A stretch of DNA of 64,000 nucleotides from Elstera sp044372965 (GTDB lineage Bacteria > Pseudomonadota > Alphaproteobacteria > Elsterales > Elsteraceae): NCBI RefSeq assembly GCF_044372965.1, contig NZ_JBILQX010000001.1:42739-106738 (forward strand), written 5' to 3'. Below the pieces are notes generated by a model that saw nothing but the letters and a program-made list of their open reading frames with translations, made no database searches and was not told the DNA's origin. This document shows, piece after piece, positions 25,224-33,105 of this stretch; position 1 is the first letter of the stretch, and the number at the start of each line of letters is the position of its first letter. The position numbers and the translations under genes were made by a program.

Positions 25224-26003
25224 CTATATCCCTTTAAACACGGGGGCGGTTTTATTCACGAAAGCGGCAATGCCGGTTTGATAGTCTTCCGTATCGAAGC
25301 AGGCGAAGCCCTCGGCCAGTTCCGCTTCGGTCAATGGGGCCGCTTCGTCCAGACGGCGGGCGAAAGCCTTGTGCCAGCGGTTAACCAAAGGCGCGCCAGA
25401 GGCGATGCGCTCGGCGGCTTCCTGCGCTTCCACCAAAGCTTGCCCATCCTCGACAATGCGCGAAACGATGCCATAGCCCTTGGCCTCGTCAACGCCGAAA
25501 ATCCGGCCCTCCAGCAGAATCTCGACGGCGGCTTTGCGCCCTAACGCCCGAATGAAGGCCCCGATTTCGGGATAAGACATAACAAAGCCAAGCTTATTGA
25601 TCGGCACGCCGAAGGTGGCGCTAGCCCCGGCGATGCGCACGTCCGAGAGGCACGCAAGCTCTACCCCGCCGCCGATGCAGCGGCCTTCGATGGCGGCGAC
25701 GAGCGGATGCGGAAAATTCTCTAGCTGGGTAAGGGTCGCATACATCAGTTTGGCGTAGGCGCGCGCCGCATCGGGCGTCGCCCGCAAGGTTTGGAATTCC
25801 GAAATATCGCCGCCTGCGCAGAAATGATTGCCGGCACCGGTCAGAATAACGCAGCGAATACTATCGTCTTCGGCAAGCTCCGTGAGCGCCGCTCCCACGC
25901 CGCGCCAAAGATCGGCATTCAGCACATTGAGTTTCTCAGGGCGATTCAGCGTAACCGTTACAATCCCGCCCTGGCGCTCGCGTCCCAATGCTGCCGCACT
26001 CAT
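25224..26003 (-). CDS. Enoyl-CoA hydratase/isomerase family protein
   Basis: This 259-residue crotonase-fold protein has oxyanion-hole loops GAGNHFCAGGDISEFQTL (near 63-80) and IEGRCIGGGVELACLSDVRI (near 100-120). The ATG at 26003 with AAGGAG upstream gives MSAAALGRERQGG. Several crotonase reactions fit; the Glu pair typical of true hydratases is not clearly placed, so the exact reaction is open. It is adjacent to mipZ on the same strand, 3 bases apart, though the functions are unrelated. Confidence 0.85.
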   Translation of the reverse strand: MSAAALGRERQGGIVTVTLNRPEKLNVLNADLWRGVGAALTELAEDDSIRCVILTGAGNHFCAGGDISEFQTLRATPDAARAYAKLMYATLTQLENFPHPLVAAIEGRCIGGGVELACLSDVRIAGASATFGVPINKLGFVMSYPEIGAFIRALGRKAAVEILLEGRIFGVDEAKGYGIVSRIVEDGQALVEAQEAAERIASGAPLVNRWHKAFARRLDEAAPLTEAELAEGFACFDTEDYQTGIAAFVNKTAPVFKGI

Positions 26004-26155
26004 GCCGCTCTCCTTCTGATGCCGCTCCTCATCAGAAATCAGAAGCCCGCAGCCCACGCAACAAGATTCCCCCAAGGCTAGACAGGGACGCTAGACAGGG
26101 AGGCGCGGGCGCTTTATCACGCCCTCACCGTGTTTGCGCCCGTAAAGGTCTCGCT

Positions 26156-26815
26156 ATGCCCCTCACCCCCGCCCAATCCGTCGCCCGACTCCTGCTCGAA
26201 ATCGAAGCGGTGCATATTCGCCCGCAACAGCCGTTTACGCTCACCTCGGGCACCTTCAGCCCGGTGTATGTGGATTGCCGCAAGATTATCGGCTTCCCGC
26301 GCGCCCGCACCGCCGTGATCGATTTCGCCGTGCAGAACATCGCTGAGAATATCGGCTACGAGCAGATCGATGCAGTTGCGGGCGGGGAGACGGCGGGCAT
26401 TCCTTACGCCGCGTGGCTCGCCGACAGGCTGGGCTTGCCGATGCTTTACGTGCGCAAAAAACCCAAAGGGTTCGGGCGGAATGCTCAGATCGAGGGGCAT
26501 TTTAAGGATGGCGACCGCGTGCTGCTGGTGGAAGACCTAGCAAGCCAGGGCAGCAGCAAGATCACCTTTATCAACGCCCTGCGCGAAGCCGGGGCGCGCT
26601 GCGACCATACCCTCGTCGTCTTCTTCTACGCCGCCCTCACAGGGAGCTTGCAGGTGCTGGATGACCTCAACGTTACCCTGCACTACCTCTCCACCTGGAA
26701 AGAGGTGCTGGAAGTGGCAGATATCGATAGCCGTATTGCAAGTGCCGATTTAGCCGAAGTCCGCAGCTTCCTTGCCAACCCCGATGCATGGTCGAAAGCC
26801 CACGGCGGGCCGTAA
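26156..26815 (+). CDS. pyrE: Orotate phosphoribosyltransferase
   Basis: This 219-residue enzyme makes orotidine 5'-phosphate from orotate and PRPP in pyrimidine synthesis. The PRPP-binding signature is VLLVEDLASQGSSK (near 119-132), the flexible catalytic loop is RKKPKGFGRNAQIEG, and substrate-side elements such as FTLTSGTFSPVYVDCR open the protein. The ATG at 26156 is preceded by AAAGGTC. It stands alone and is divergent from the crotonase gene. Confidence 0.92.
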   Translation: MPLTPAQSVARLLLEIEAVHIRPQQPFTLTSGTFSPVYVDCRKIIGFPRARTAVIDFAVQNIAENIGYEQIDAVAGGETAGIPYAAWLADRLGLPMLYVRKKPKGFGRNAQIEGHFKDGDRVLLVEDLASQGSSKITFINALREAGARCDHTLVVFFYAALTGSLQVLDDLNVTLHYLSTWKEVLEVADIDSRIASADLAEVRSFLANPDAWSKAHGGP

Positions 26816-26861
26816 GTTGCCCCCGCCCCCGGCAAATTTCGGGGGAGCGGTTATCGCAGGC

Positions 26862-27152
26862 TTACGAGTTACTGTTTGCGACTTTGGCCGCTATCCGGTC
26901 GGTTGAGAGAGCCCGTAGTTCACGCTGCAAGTTATGAATCTTGCAGCTTATATCGCTTTGCGTGTTTAGAAGGGATTGATACGCTTCGAAGAAAACATGC
27001 TTATCACTATCGAGCAATCTCATCTGATAATTTGTGTGAATATCGCTTTCCACGAGTGATCTGCTAATCTTTATAAAACGATCCATTTCGCTTGATAGCA
27101 AAACTAAACAAGCAAGATTATATGATAAAATGTTTTCGGCTCTTTGAGTCAT
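26862..27152 (-). CDS. Small helical protein A of unknown function
   Basis: This 96-residue, mainly helical protein, with no signal peptide or membrane segment, starts at ATG 27152 with AGGG eight bases upstream. Base composition is more AT-rich than the flanking chromosome. Residues starting NLACLVLLSSEMDRFI can be aligned without gaps to NLSCLNLMVIELEKLI of the protein at 29643-30017, and a weaker match continues for about 70 residues with S-D/E-I and final hydrophobics shared. I infer a diverged paralogue pair. It is the last gene of a minus-strand AT-rich group with an AraC regulator and a solute-binding protein. Confidence 0.6.
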   Translation of the reverse strand: MTQRAENILSYNLACLVLLSSEMDRFIKISRSLVESDIHTNYQMRLLDSDKHVFFEAYQSLLNTQSDISCKIHNLQRELRALSTDRIAAKVANSNS

Positions 27153-27244
27153 TTTTAGCACCCTGGCACGATCTATATTTAGATTAATTTTCCGATATTA
27201 TTTTAATTTTCGCATTTCTTATCCTCATTTTTGCGAGAAGATAG

Positions 27245-27307
27245 TGTTTGCGGCCTCACCGTGGCGAGATGGGCATGGGTGCCAGGGAATCGGTGAGGCC
27301 GCAAACA
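27245..27307. repeat. 17-base perfect inverted repeat with 29-base centre
   Basis: TGTTTGCGGCCTCACCG (27245-27261) is exactly complementary to the segment at 27291-27307. It lies between the AraC stop and the start of small protein A. It could fold as an mRNA stem-loop in the leader of gene A or be a mobile-element relic; no target-site duplication or T run is visible. The arms are far more GC-rich than the surrounding island. Confidence 0.7.
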
Positions 27308-27362
27308 ACGCACCGCCGAGCGTGGCGTTACGCAGCTCTACTCAAAGCGTTTTTGGCTCAAA

Positions 27363-27391
27363 CTGGCGTCCACGCCCACAGGGCAGGACGC
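27363..27391 (-). repeat. Copy 1 of a 29-base hairpin element
   Basis: This copy matches the copy at 30160-30188 at 27 of 29 positions. It contains GCGTCC...GGACGC arms with inner GCCC/GGGC pairing, so it can fold into an imperfect stem-loop. It lies about 210 bases upstream of small protein A and just downstream of the AraC stop. Confidence 0.65.
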
Positions 27392-27426
27392 AAAATTCAC
27401 TTATTTTTAGCGCGATACATACGATG

Positions 27427-28596
27427 TTATTCAAAAGCATGCGTCTCATGAACCCGATGCGCTTGCAGCCATTGGGTCGGGGCGCACCCTGTCAAGCGTT
27501 TGAAGGCAGCATTAAAAGCGGATTTCGAATTGTACCCCACCAACAAGGCGACCTCTAAAATCGTCTTCTCGGTCCCCGCCGACGATAGCAGGATAGACTG
27601 CGCATCTTGTATTCGGAGCGCGTTGAGATATTCCGAAAAACTCTGCCCTAAACCATCGTTCAAGGCTTGGGAGATATATTCTCGGCGAATCGAAAGATGA
27701 TCGGCTAAGGATTGCACCGTAAGGTTCGAATCGCGCCAGAGCTTACCTACCCGAAATTCAGTCTCAATCCGGCCAACGATCCTTTGAATATCGGCATCGT
27801 CCAAACCCGATTTCTGATAGCGCACGGTTGGCGCGCTGGGCGGGCTCACTTGAAAGATAACAGGCCGTGCCTTCAGGGGTTTCCGCGCCCAAAACGCATA
27901 AGGTTGCGTGATTGCCTGAAATGTCATGAAATATACGACAATTGAAAATATCAAAATATCGATATCCATTAATAGCATCCAGTCAAAATAATGATTTAAA
28001 ACAACATTCGACATAAAAAATGCTGCCCAGCAGGTAAGAAGCGACCGGAAAAAGGCACAAATCCATCGTTTAGAATAATTATTCTTGAAGTGAGTCGCGG
28101 AGATTAATTTCCAAATGAATATAATCCCCCCACCCTGATGCAGGGTGACAAGCGCAACGCAAAATTTTATTGCGCCCTCAAAATCTTGATAGGCAGAAGC
28201 AATATCATCTGTATTACCGATAATAGCGCTGCGATAGAAACAAAAATAAAAGACAGGGAGGGACGTTATAAAAATAAAAATTGATATAATTGAGTTTACT
28301 GTGAAAAATTTCTTAACACCCATATCTGGGTGAATAGATATTTTGAAATATGACAGCCCGAAAGGAGAGATTAACGTCATGAAAAAAAGATTTACAATAT
28401 ATCCATACGGACGCAATTCGAGCGCGATTAAACGCAAACTCACACCTGTAAAAATAGAAATTATATAAAAAACCAAAAATGCAACAAAAAAATAATTAGC
28501 CTTTGTCCGACGCGCTTTCCTAAGAAGCAACAATATAATAAAAAATGCTAGATTTACTGCCGTAAGTAATACCAAGAACTGTGAAACAATCTGCAT
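27427..28596 (-). CDS. Membrane-anchored AraC-family transcriptional regulator
   Basis: In this 389-residue protein, the first 240 residues hold about seven hydrophobic helices (starting MQIVSQFLVLLTAVNLAFF). A linker and a C-terminal AraC DNA-binding domain of about 100 residues follow, with VQSLADHLSIRREYISQALN and ILEVALLVGYNSKSAFNAAFKRLTGCAP as the two helix-turn-helix units. Membrane-bound AraC proteins of this kind read an extracytoplasmic or lipid signal and bind DNA from the membrane. The ATG at 28596 is preceded by AGGTG; a GTG or other start further upstream would add 29 residues. The membrane half is AT-rich. A likely partner is the solute-binding protein upstream. Confidence 0.85.
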   Translation of the reverse strand: MQIVSQFLVLLTAVNLAFFIILLLLRKARRTKANYFFVAFLVFYIISIFTGVSLRLIALELRPYGYIVNLFFMTLISPFGLSYFKISIHPDMGVKKFFTVNSIISIFIFITSLPVFYFCFYRSAIIGNTDDIASAYQDFEGAIKFCVALVTLHQGGGIIFIWKLISATHFKNNYSKRWICAFFRSLLTCWAAFFMSNVVLNHYFDWMLLMDIDILIFSIVVYFMTFQAITQPYAFWARKPLKARPVIFQVSPPSAPTVRYQKSGLDDADIQRIVGRIETEFRVGKLWRDSNLTVQSLADHLSIRREYISQALNDGLGQSFSEYLNALRIQDAQSILLSSAGTEKTILEVALLVGYNSKSAFNAAFKRLTGCAPTQWLQAHRVHETHAFE

Positions 28597-28902
28597 AACC
28601 ACACCTGGGACACTAATTTTGGGAGCACACTCTCTAACTCGCGAGTCGCTCAATCCCATACCAGGTCTTTTGTGGACAGACAATATACAATTAGAAAAAA
28701 ATTGATGGAGACATCCAAAGAGCGCGTCATCAAAAATATTAACAAAACACTAACGCAATATAAAATAAGAAATTCTATAAATATTAATATTTTTTATATG
28801 AATTCTAAACGTAGAATACAAAAATAATAAAATAAATACACAAGCCAATAGGGGCGATATATAAGCTATACGCTATACATTGCCCCCAGTAAAAAGCACA
28901 TC
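28597..28902. other. AT-rich noncoding gap between the solute-binding and AraC genes
   Basis: These 306 bases are very AT-rich, particularly 28720-28860, with many A and T runs. No ORF with credible content and no strong hairpin was seen. It probably holds a promoter for the AraC gene; several TATAAT-like sequences exist, so none can be singled out. Confidence 0.4.
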
Positions 28903-29646
28903 TTACTTCCAGTCATTAACACCGTAGCGCATGAGAATCGCATTCAACTCGCCGGATGCCCGGAGCGCGCGGATTCCTGCATCGAATGTTGCCGCCAAAT
29001 CCCGACTTCTAGCGGGCGATGCTGGAGATAATCCGAAATAGATCGCTTCCCCAGCCAAACACCCCGCCTTGGCGAGCTTGAGATTATTGGCCTTGATATA
29101 GTAGGAGCCAACGCCATCATCTTCCAATAGAATGGTCAACCGACCAGCGGCCAGTTTTCTAAAATTTTGATCGGTCCCACTGGTTGCCGTTAGGAAATCG
29201 ACCGAAGCGGCATTAGCACGGTCCTCCAGCCAATCGGTTATTTCGGCATAAGAGACATCGCGCAAAGCGCCAATCTTCTGCCCTTTCAGACTTGCCGTGC
29301 CCTTGTACTGCCAGTCCGAATCCTCCCGGCGGAAAAAGCAATACCGTTGTACCCCGATTGGCTCCTCGGGAAAAATAAAGTCCGGCGCTTCAGTCTTGGC
29401 GGGGGACAGCGCCGCCGCAAAATCTCCTTGCCGTGTGCTTTCGAGAGCGCGCGCCCAAGAGGCGAACGTCACAGAAACATTGTGTCCGCTGCGCTCTAAA
29501 ACCCGTTTCGTAATATCGACAGCGTACCCCAAATCAGACGAATTCTCGCAAACAAAAGGGCAAAAATCGGTCGTTATGATCTTCACTTCCTGGGCCTGCG
29601 CGGAAAAAGTGAAAATCAACGCACACAAAACACCTAGTTTTTTCAT
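28903..29646 (-). CDS. Periplasmic solute-binding protein, family 3 type
   Basis: This 247-residue protein has a signal peptide (1-18, ending SAQAQ) and the two-lobe fold of amino-acid-type binding proteins (SBP family 3): VKIITTDFCPFVCENSSDLGYAVDITKRVLERSG at the start, then SWARALESTRQGDFAAALSP, and a C-terminal IRALRASGELNAILMRYG. Cysteines at about 29 and 33 are unusual and could form a disulphide. There are no ABC permease or ATPase genes beside it, so a sensory rather than transport role is likely. Its start overlaps the stop of the small protein upstream (ATGA). Confidence 0.85.
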   Translation of the reverse strand: MKKLGVLCALIFTFSAQAQEVKIITTDFCPFVCENSSDLGYAVDITKRVLERSGHNVSVTFASWARALESTRQGDFAAALSPAKTEAPDFIFPEEPIGVQRYCFFRREDSDWQYKGTASLKGQKIGALRDVSYAEITDWLEDRANAASVDFLTATSGTDQNFRKLAAGRLTILLEDDGVGSYYIKANNLKLAKAGCLAGEAIYFGLSPASPARSRDLAATFDAGIRALRASGELNAILMRYGVNDWK

Positions 29647-30017
29647 GTTTTTCCTCCAGATAAGATTGACTTAACGCTATCCGATAACAGAATTATGTTT
29701 CTTTTAATTTCGGAGTTCATTGAATTGAGTCCATTATTATAGCGATATATAGTGTTAATAACATTTTGATCATTGGGATCGTCACCGAGCATATTCCGCA
29801 TGCACTGTTCCAACTCCGTACCAAGTTGGATGAGTTTTTCGAGTTCGATGACCATCAAGTTCAAACAGGAAAGATTCGCGGCCAAGTATCTCGCGCGAAA
29901 ATCCTCACGATCATCCATCAATGTCAGTTGAAGCTGAGCAATCGCGTCAAACGGCTTCAACTCAGTTCCGCCTGAACAGAGGCGCGTTATGGCAGAGGGC
30001 GGGTGTTGTGCGGACAT
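29643..30017 (-). CDS. Small helical protein B of unknown function
   Basis: This 124-residue protein has a poorly conserved N-terminal 50 residues, then a helical region beginning NLSCLNLMVIELEKLIQL that resembles small protein A at 26862-27152. It has no signal peptide or membrane segment. Its stop overlaps the start of the solute-binding protein by 4 bases, so the two are co-translated. The start ATG at 30017 has AGGGGA about 11 bases upstream, somewhat far; M34 is an alternative. Function unknown. Confidence 0.6.
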   Translation of the reverse strand: MSAQHPPSAITRLCSGGTELKPFDAIAQLQLTLMDDREDFRARYLAANLSCLNLMVIELEKLIQLGTELEQCMRNMLGDDPNDQNVINTIYRYNNGLNSMNSEIKRNIILLSDSVKSILSGGKT

Positions 30018-30159
30018 CGCGTCATCATCCCCTAGATGGGATCGTGTTGCTGAGGCGTCGACGGCGCGAACTTGGGATATGACAGGGGTGCCCGCGCCGC
30101 CAACGATCAGGGGATAACGGCCCGCCTGACTGGCGCAAATTGCGGGAAAATGGGCGGTT

Positions 30160-30188
30160 CTGGCGTCCTCGCCGACAGGGCAGGACGC
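30160..30188 (-). repeat. Copy 2 of a 29-base hairpin element
   Basis: This copy matches the element at 27363-27391 at 27 of 29 positions and folds as GCGTCCT-(C)-GCC / GGC-AGGACGC. Similar AT-rich bases follow both copies (ACTTATTT shared). It lies about 145 bases upstream of small protein B, so each of the two paralogue-like genes has one copy upstream. Confidence 0.65.
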
Positions 30189-30328
30189 GACTTATTTAAA
30201 AATTATCTGGAATTCTGTATTTAGTTATGATCGACGATTGAGACCGTGCGCCAATATACGCGCACCATACCCTAATCTCCCAAAGGCTTGGCAAGGAGCA
30301 ACAGCGCAGAGAACTGCCGCCCGCTACA

Positions 30329-30352
30329 CCCCCCCCCCCCCCCCCCCCCCCC
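30329..30352. repeat. 24-base poly-C tract downstream of gltX
   Basis: Twenty-four consecutive C on the plus strand, equal to G24 in the gltX transcript, begin 29 bases after its stop codon. Such a run is unstable in replication and hard to sequence, so the true length may differ. It could form a G-quadruplex in RNA or DNA. Confidence 0.85.
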
Positions 30353-30381
30353 GGGCCGACGGCATTCCCTCCATCCCTTAA

Positions 30382-31767
30382 TTAGGCGAGCGCGTCGGCG
30401 AGTCGCCCGAGGCTTTCTTCGCGCCCGAGCAGCGCCATCACCTCGGCAACGCCAGGGGAATTGGTTCGCCCGGTGAGCGCCGCCCGCAGGGGTTGGCCGA
30501 GTTTGACGAAGGGCACGTCCAGCGCTTTGGCCTGGGCTTTCACCAGCGCGGCCAACGCATCGTGCGACCAATCATCAACGCCCTGCAACGCCTCATACAC
30601 GGCGCGAACGCGGGCGAGCGCCTCCTCGGTCAGAACCGCGTGCGCCGCCTCTTCCACCGGAATCGGGCGCGGGGCGAGGTAGAAAGCCGCCGTTTCGGCT
30701 AAGTGAGGGACGGTTTTCGCCCGCTCCTTCAGCCCCGGCATCGCCGCCGTCAGCAGGGCTTTCGCCGGATCGTCGGGCGCGCGGCCCAGGTGCGGCAGAA
30801 TGAGTTCCGCAAGGCGCGCATCATCGGCGTGTTTCATAAAGTGGAAATTGGCCGAAACCAGCGCGTCGGCATCGAGCCGCGCCGGGGATTTACCCAAATG
30901 CGACAGGTCGAACGCCGGAGCCGCGCTCTCCATCGTCGGATGCTCCAGCCCCGAGGCCCAGCCGAGCCCCATCAGGTAGGAGACCACCGCTTCCGGCAGG
31001 AAGCCTTGATCGCGATACTCGCCAATCCCGACCGCGCCGTGACGCTTGGAAAGCTTCTGCCCGTCCGGCCCGTGAATGAGCGGAATATGGGCATAAACCG
31101 GGCGCGCAACGCCCAAGGCGTCATAGATCTGCGCTTGGCGGGCGGCGTTGGTCATATGATCGTCGCCGCGAATAATATGGGTCACGCCCATATCGATATC
31201 GTCCACCACGGTCGAGAGCATATAGGTCGGCGAGCCGTCGCCGCGCAGCAGGATGAAATCATCGAGATCGGAGTTGGCGAAGGTGATCGTGCTATGCACC
31301 CGGTCGGGGATGATCGTGCTGCCCGTGCGCGGGGTTTTCAGGCGAATGACGAAGGGCGCGCCCGCTGGGGCCTCGCTCGGGTCGCGGTCGCGCCAGCGGC
31401 CATCGTAGCGCGGCGGCAGCCCGCGCCGGGCGGCTGCCTTGCGCATCTCTTCCAGTTCTTCAGCAGTCGCGTAGCAGCGATAGGCTTTTCCCGCCGCCAG
31501 CAATTGTTCCGCGACTTCCACGTGCCGGGTGAGGCGCTGGTGCTGAAACACCGGCTCGCCGTCGAATTTCAGGCCGAGCCAGTCCAGCCCCTCGAAAATC
31601 GCCTGAACCGCCGCGTCGGTCGAACGCTCGCGGTCGGTATCATCGATCCGCAGCAGCGCTTTGCCGCCCGTGTGGCGGGCGTACAGAAGGGTAAACAGGG
31701 CGGTGCGCGCCCCGCCGATATGCAGCATCCCCGTCGGCGACGGGGCGAAACGTGTGATGGTGCTCAT
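30382..31767 (-). CDS. gltX: Glutamyl-tRNA synthetase
   Basis: This 461-residue class I synthetase charges tRNA with glutamate. The HIGH-type motif is in PSPTGMLHIGGARTALF (residues 9-25) and the KMSKS-type motif is KLSKRHG (near 237). Catalytic domain, stem-contact and C-terminal anticodon-binding domains give the usual length. Unlike most neighbours, it is flanked by AT-rich accessory DNA on both sides. A partial copy of its first 18 codons and upstream bases is present at 32441-32539. Confidence 0.95.
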   Translation of the reverse strand: MSTITRFAPSPTGMLHIGGARTALFTLLYARHTGGKALLRIDDTDRERSTDAAVQAIFEGLDWLGLKFDGEPVFQHQRLTRHVEVAEQLLAAGKAYRCYATAEELEEMRKAAARRGLPPRYDGRWRDRDPSEAPAGAPFVIRLKTPRTGSTIIPDRVHSTITFANSDLDDFILLRGDGSPTYMLSTVVDDIDMGVTHIIRGDDHMTNAARQAQIYDALGVARPVYAHIPLIHGPDGQKLSKRHGAVGIGEYRDQGFLPEAVVSYLMGLGWASGLEHPTMESAAPAFDLSHLGKSPARLDADALVSANFHFMKHADDARLAELILPHLGRAPDDPAKALLTAAMPGLKERAKTVPHLAETAAFYLAPRPIPVEEAAHAVLTEEALARVRAVYEALQGVDDWSHDALAALVKAQAKALDVPFVKLGQPLRAALTGRTNSPGVAEVMALLGREESLGRLADALA

Positions 31768-31811
31768 GCCGGGCTTTGTAGCAGCGGGCGACGGTTTGGG
31801 CTAGGGTGGAG
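31713..31811. repeat. Repeat block L, copy 1 (gltX start region)
   Basis: These 99 bases cover the first 18 codons of gltX and 44 bases upstream. They match 32441-32539 at 90 of 99 positions, without gaps. They form the left flank of the first membrane-ORF cassette. Confidence 0.9.
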
Positions 31812-31879
31812 GCTCTCTGATGTTCGGGTCAACCCGCTTTCGCATTGGCTAACATGTATAAAGTAATTTTTGAGTTAAC

Positions 31880-32365
31880 ATGAACCCAAACTCCCATCAC
31901 TTCCTACGCTTAACCGTATACGCAGGATGCGAGATTCTTATTTATAGCCTTATACCCATGATAATAATTTTATTCCTCCAATGGTTATTTTTTGCTTTGG
32001 CGGCATTTATATTTTTTCCAATACTCATTTTTGGTGGCGCAGGCTGGTGGGGCTTTATTAAAACAGCCTCTCGAACACTCAAAGGTGAGTCGAGCTTTAG
32101 GATGTTCGATACCGTTATGATATTCTTTGGAATGGTTATCTATGCGCCATATCTAATATGGGCCGGTGACAGTTTTTTTATGACGAAAACCTCAGGTGCT
32201 GGGACTGTAATTGCCTATTTGATTAATCTGTCACCGATTTTAATGGGAGTAACCTTGCTCGTTCGGCGCTTTCTTCTGACGCTCAAGCGCCCCGTCGCCG
32301 TCGATCCCACGCAAACAGTAGTGGCGCTAGAACCCGATCATAGAGCGCCACCGCCAGCGGTTTGA
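31880..32365 (+). CDS. Small membrane protein 1 (variable cassette ORF)
   Basis: This 161-residue protein has about four hydrophobic segments (near 10-50, 75-95 and 105-130), is rich in Ile, Leu and Phe, and has no recognised family. It is AT-rich, in contrast with the GC-rich flanks. The last 22 residues are encoded inside repeat block R, antisense to the DUF393 gene end, and are nearly the same as the tail of small membrane protein 2. The ribosome binding site before the ATG is weak. Expression is unproven, but the long hydrophobic frame in AT-rich DNA makes it a plausible gene. Confidence 0.5.
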   Translation: MNPNSHHFLRLTVYAGCEILIYSLIPMIIILFLQWLFFALAAFIFFPILIFGGAGWWGFIKTASRTLKGESSFRMFDTVMIFFGMVIYAPYLIWAGDSFFMTKTSGAGTVIAYLINLSPILMGVTLLVRRFLLTLKRPVAVDPTQTVVALEPDHRAPPPAV

Positions 32366-32495
32366 TCCCCCGCGCGCCGACAATCCGCCCGAGCCAGCGG
32401 TAGCGCGGCAGGTGGGACCAGAGCAGCAGGAAGCCGTCCACGCCGATATGCAGCATCCCCGTCGGCAAAAGGGCGAAACGTGTGACGGTGCTCAT
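32283..32495 (-). pseudogene. Chimeric relic: gltX start joined to DUF393 end
   Basis: This 70-codon frame begins like gltX (MSTVTRFALLPTGMLHIG) and continues as the C-terminal half of the neighbouring DUF393 protein (VDGFLLLWSHLPRYRWLGRI). The switch lies at CGCCGATATG (32441-32450), a 10-base sequence present in both parent genes. It is a duplication junction. The frame is intact by chance or recent origin; a functional product is unlikely since neither parent domain is complete. Confidence 0.8.
32297..32450. repeat. Repeat block R, copy 1 (DUF393 end region)
   Basis: These 154 bases match 33037-33190 with nine substitutions and no gaps (94%). They end at the 10-base junction CGCCGATATG, after which sequence switches to repeat block L. 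Confidence 0.9.
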
Positions 32496-32539
32496 GCTGG
32501 GCTTTGTAGCAGCGGGCGGCGGTTTGCGTTAGGGTTGAG
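32441..32539. repeat. Repeat block L, copy 2 (gltX start region)
   Basis: These 99 bases are 91% identical to the gltX start region 31713-31811. They begin at the junction and end where the second AT-rich cassette begins. Confidence 0.9.
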
Positions 32540-32574
32540 ACTGGTGAGCAGGCACTAATCAAACGAGATCAAAT

Positions 32575-33105
32575 TTGTTAAATTTTTTAAAGAGCCCAAC
32601 CCTAAAAGAGCCCCTCACCCGCACCCAAACGATATACAATATTTTTTTAATCATAATACAAATCTCATTATACACCGCATCTCTTTTTAGCAATATTATA
32701 ATATTGATTATCCTAATTTTATCATCCATTGGAATATTGATTGCAATATTTATTGCATGTATTGTTTATTTATTTTCAGATAAACTTTTTTCCGATATTA
32801 GAATAGATTATAAAAAGAAAGTTTTTGATGCCAAAACAATAATATTATGCATTGTGTATTTTTTTCTATCTATTCCTGCGTTATTTATAATCATATTTAT
32901 AGGTGGTTACGAAGATTGGCCGGAATATATTTACATGATTATATTGTTCATGCCCTTCAACCCCATACTGACCCTTACAGCCCTATCAACCCGGCGGCAC
33001 TTCTATCGCCGACTCGCAAACAGCATCACGATGCCCGCCGCCGATCCCACGCAAACAGCAGCGGCGCCAGAACCCGATCATAGAGCGCCACCGCCAGCGG
33101 CTTGA
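32575..33105 (+). CDS. Small membrane protein 2 (variable cassette ORF)
   Basis: This 176-residue protein has about four hydrophobic segments (near 22-42, 44-68, 88-110 and 118-142), is very AT-rich and has no recognised family. It occupies the same place relative to blocks L and R as small membrane protein 1 and ends at the equivalent stop codon. The bodies show only faint similarity (for example NPILTLTALSTRRHF against SPILMGVTLLVRRFL), although the flanks are 91-94% identical. The start used is TTG at 32575 with GAG upstream; no ATG is available early in the frame. Moderate confidence that it is coding. Confidence 0.45.
   Translation: MLNFLKSPTLKEPLTRTQTIYNIFLIIIQISLYTASLFSNIIILIILILSSIGILIAIFIACIVYLFSDKLFSDIRIDYKKKVFDAKTIILCIVYFFLSIPALFIIIFIGGYEDWPEYIYMIILFMPFNPILTLTALSTRRHFYRRLANSITMPAADPTQTAAAPEPDHRAPPPAA

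Larger units (their letters stand above)
30018..30381. other. Noncoding region between small protein B and gltX
   Basis: These 364 bases contain the second copy of the 29-base hairpin element, an AT-rich segment (30188-30230) that may be the promoter for the leftward B-solute-binding-protein unit, and a 24-base C tract. No gene was found. Confidence 0.5.

Noticed and set aside
30703..31866. 387-codon open frame opposite gltX
   Set aside because: It is a shadow of gltX. Composition is low in aliphatic residues and there is no ribosome binding site or motif.
32297..33105. Shared C-terminal tails of the two small membrane ORFs taken as a conserved protein domain
   Set aside because: The tails (DPTQT...DHRAPPPA) are encoded by repeat block R, which is the antisense of the DUF393 3' end. 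The likeness is explained by DNA duplication, not by selection on that peptide.
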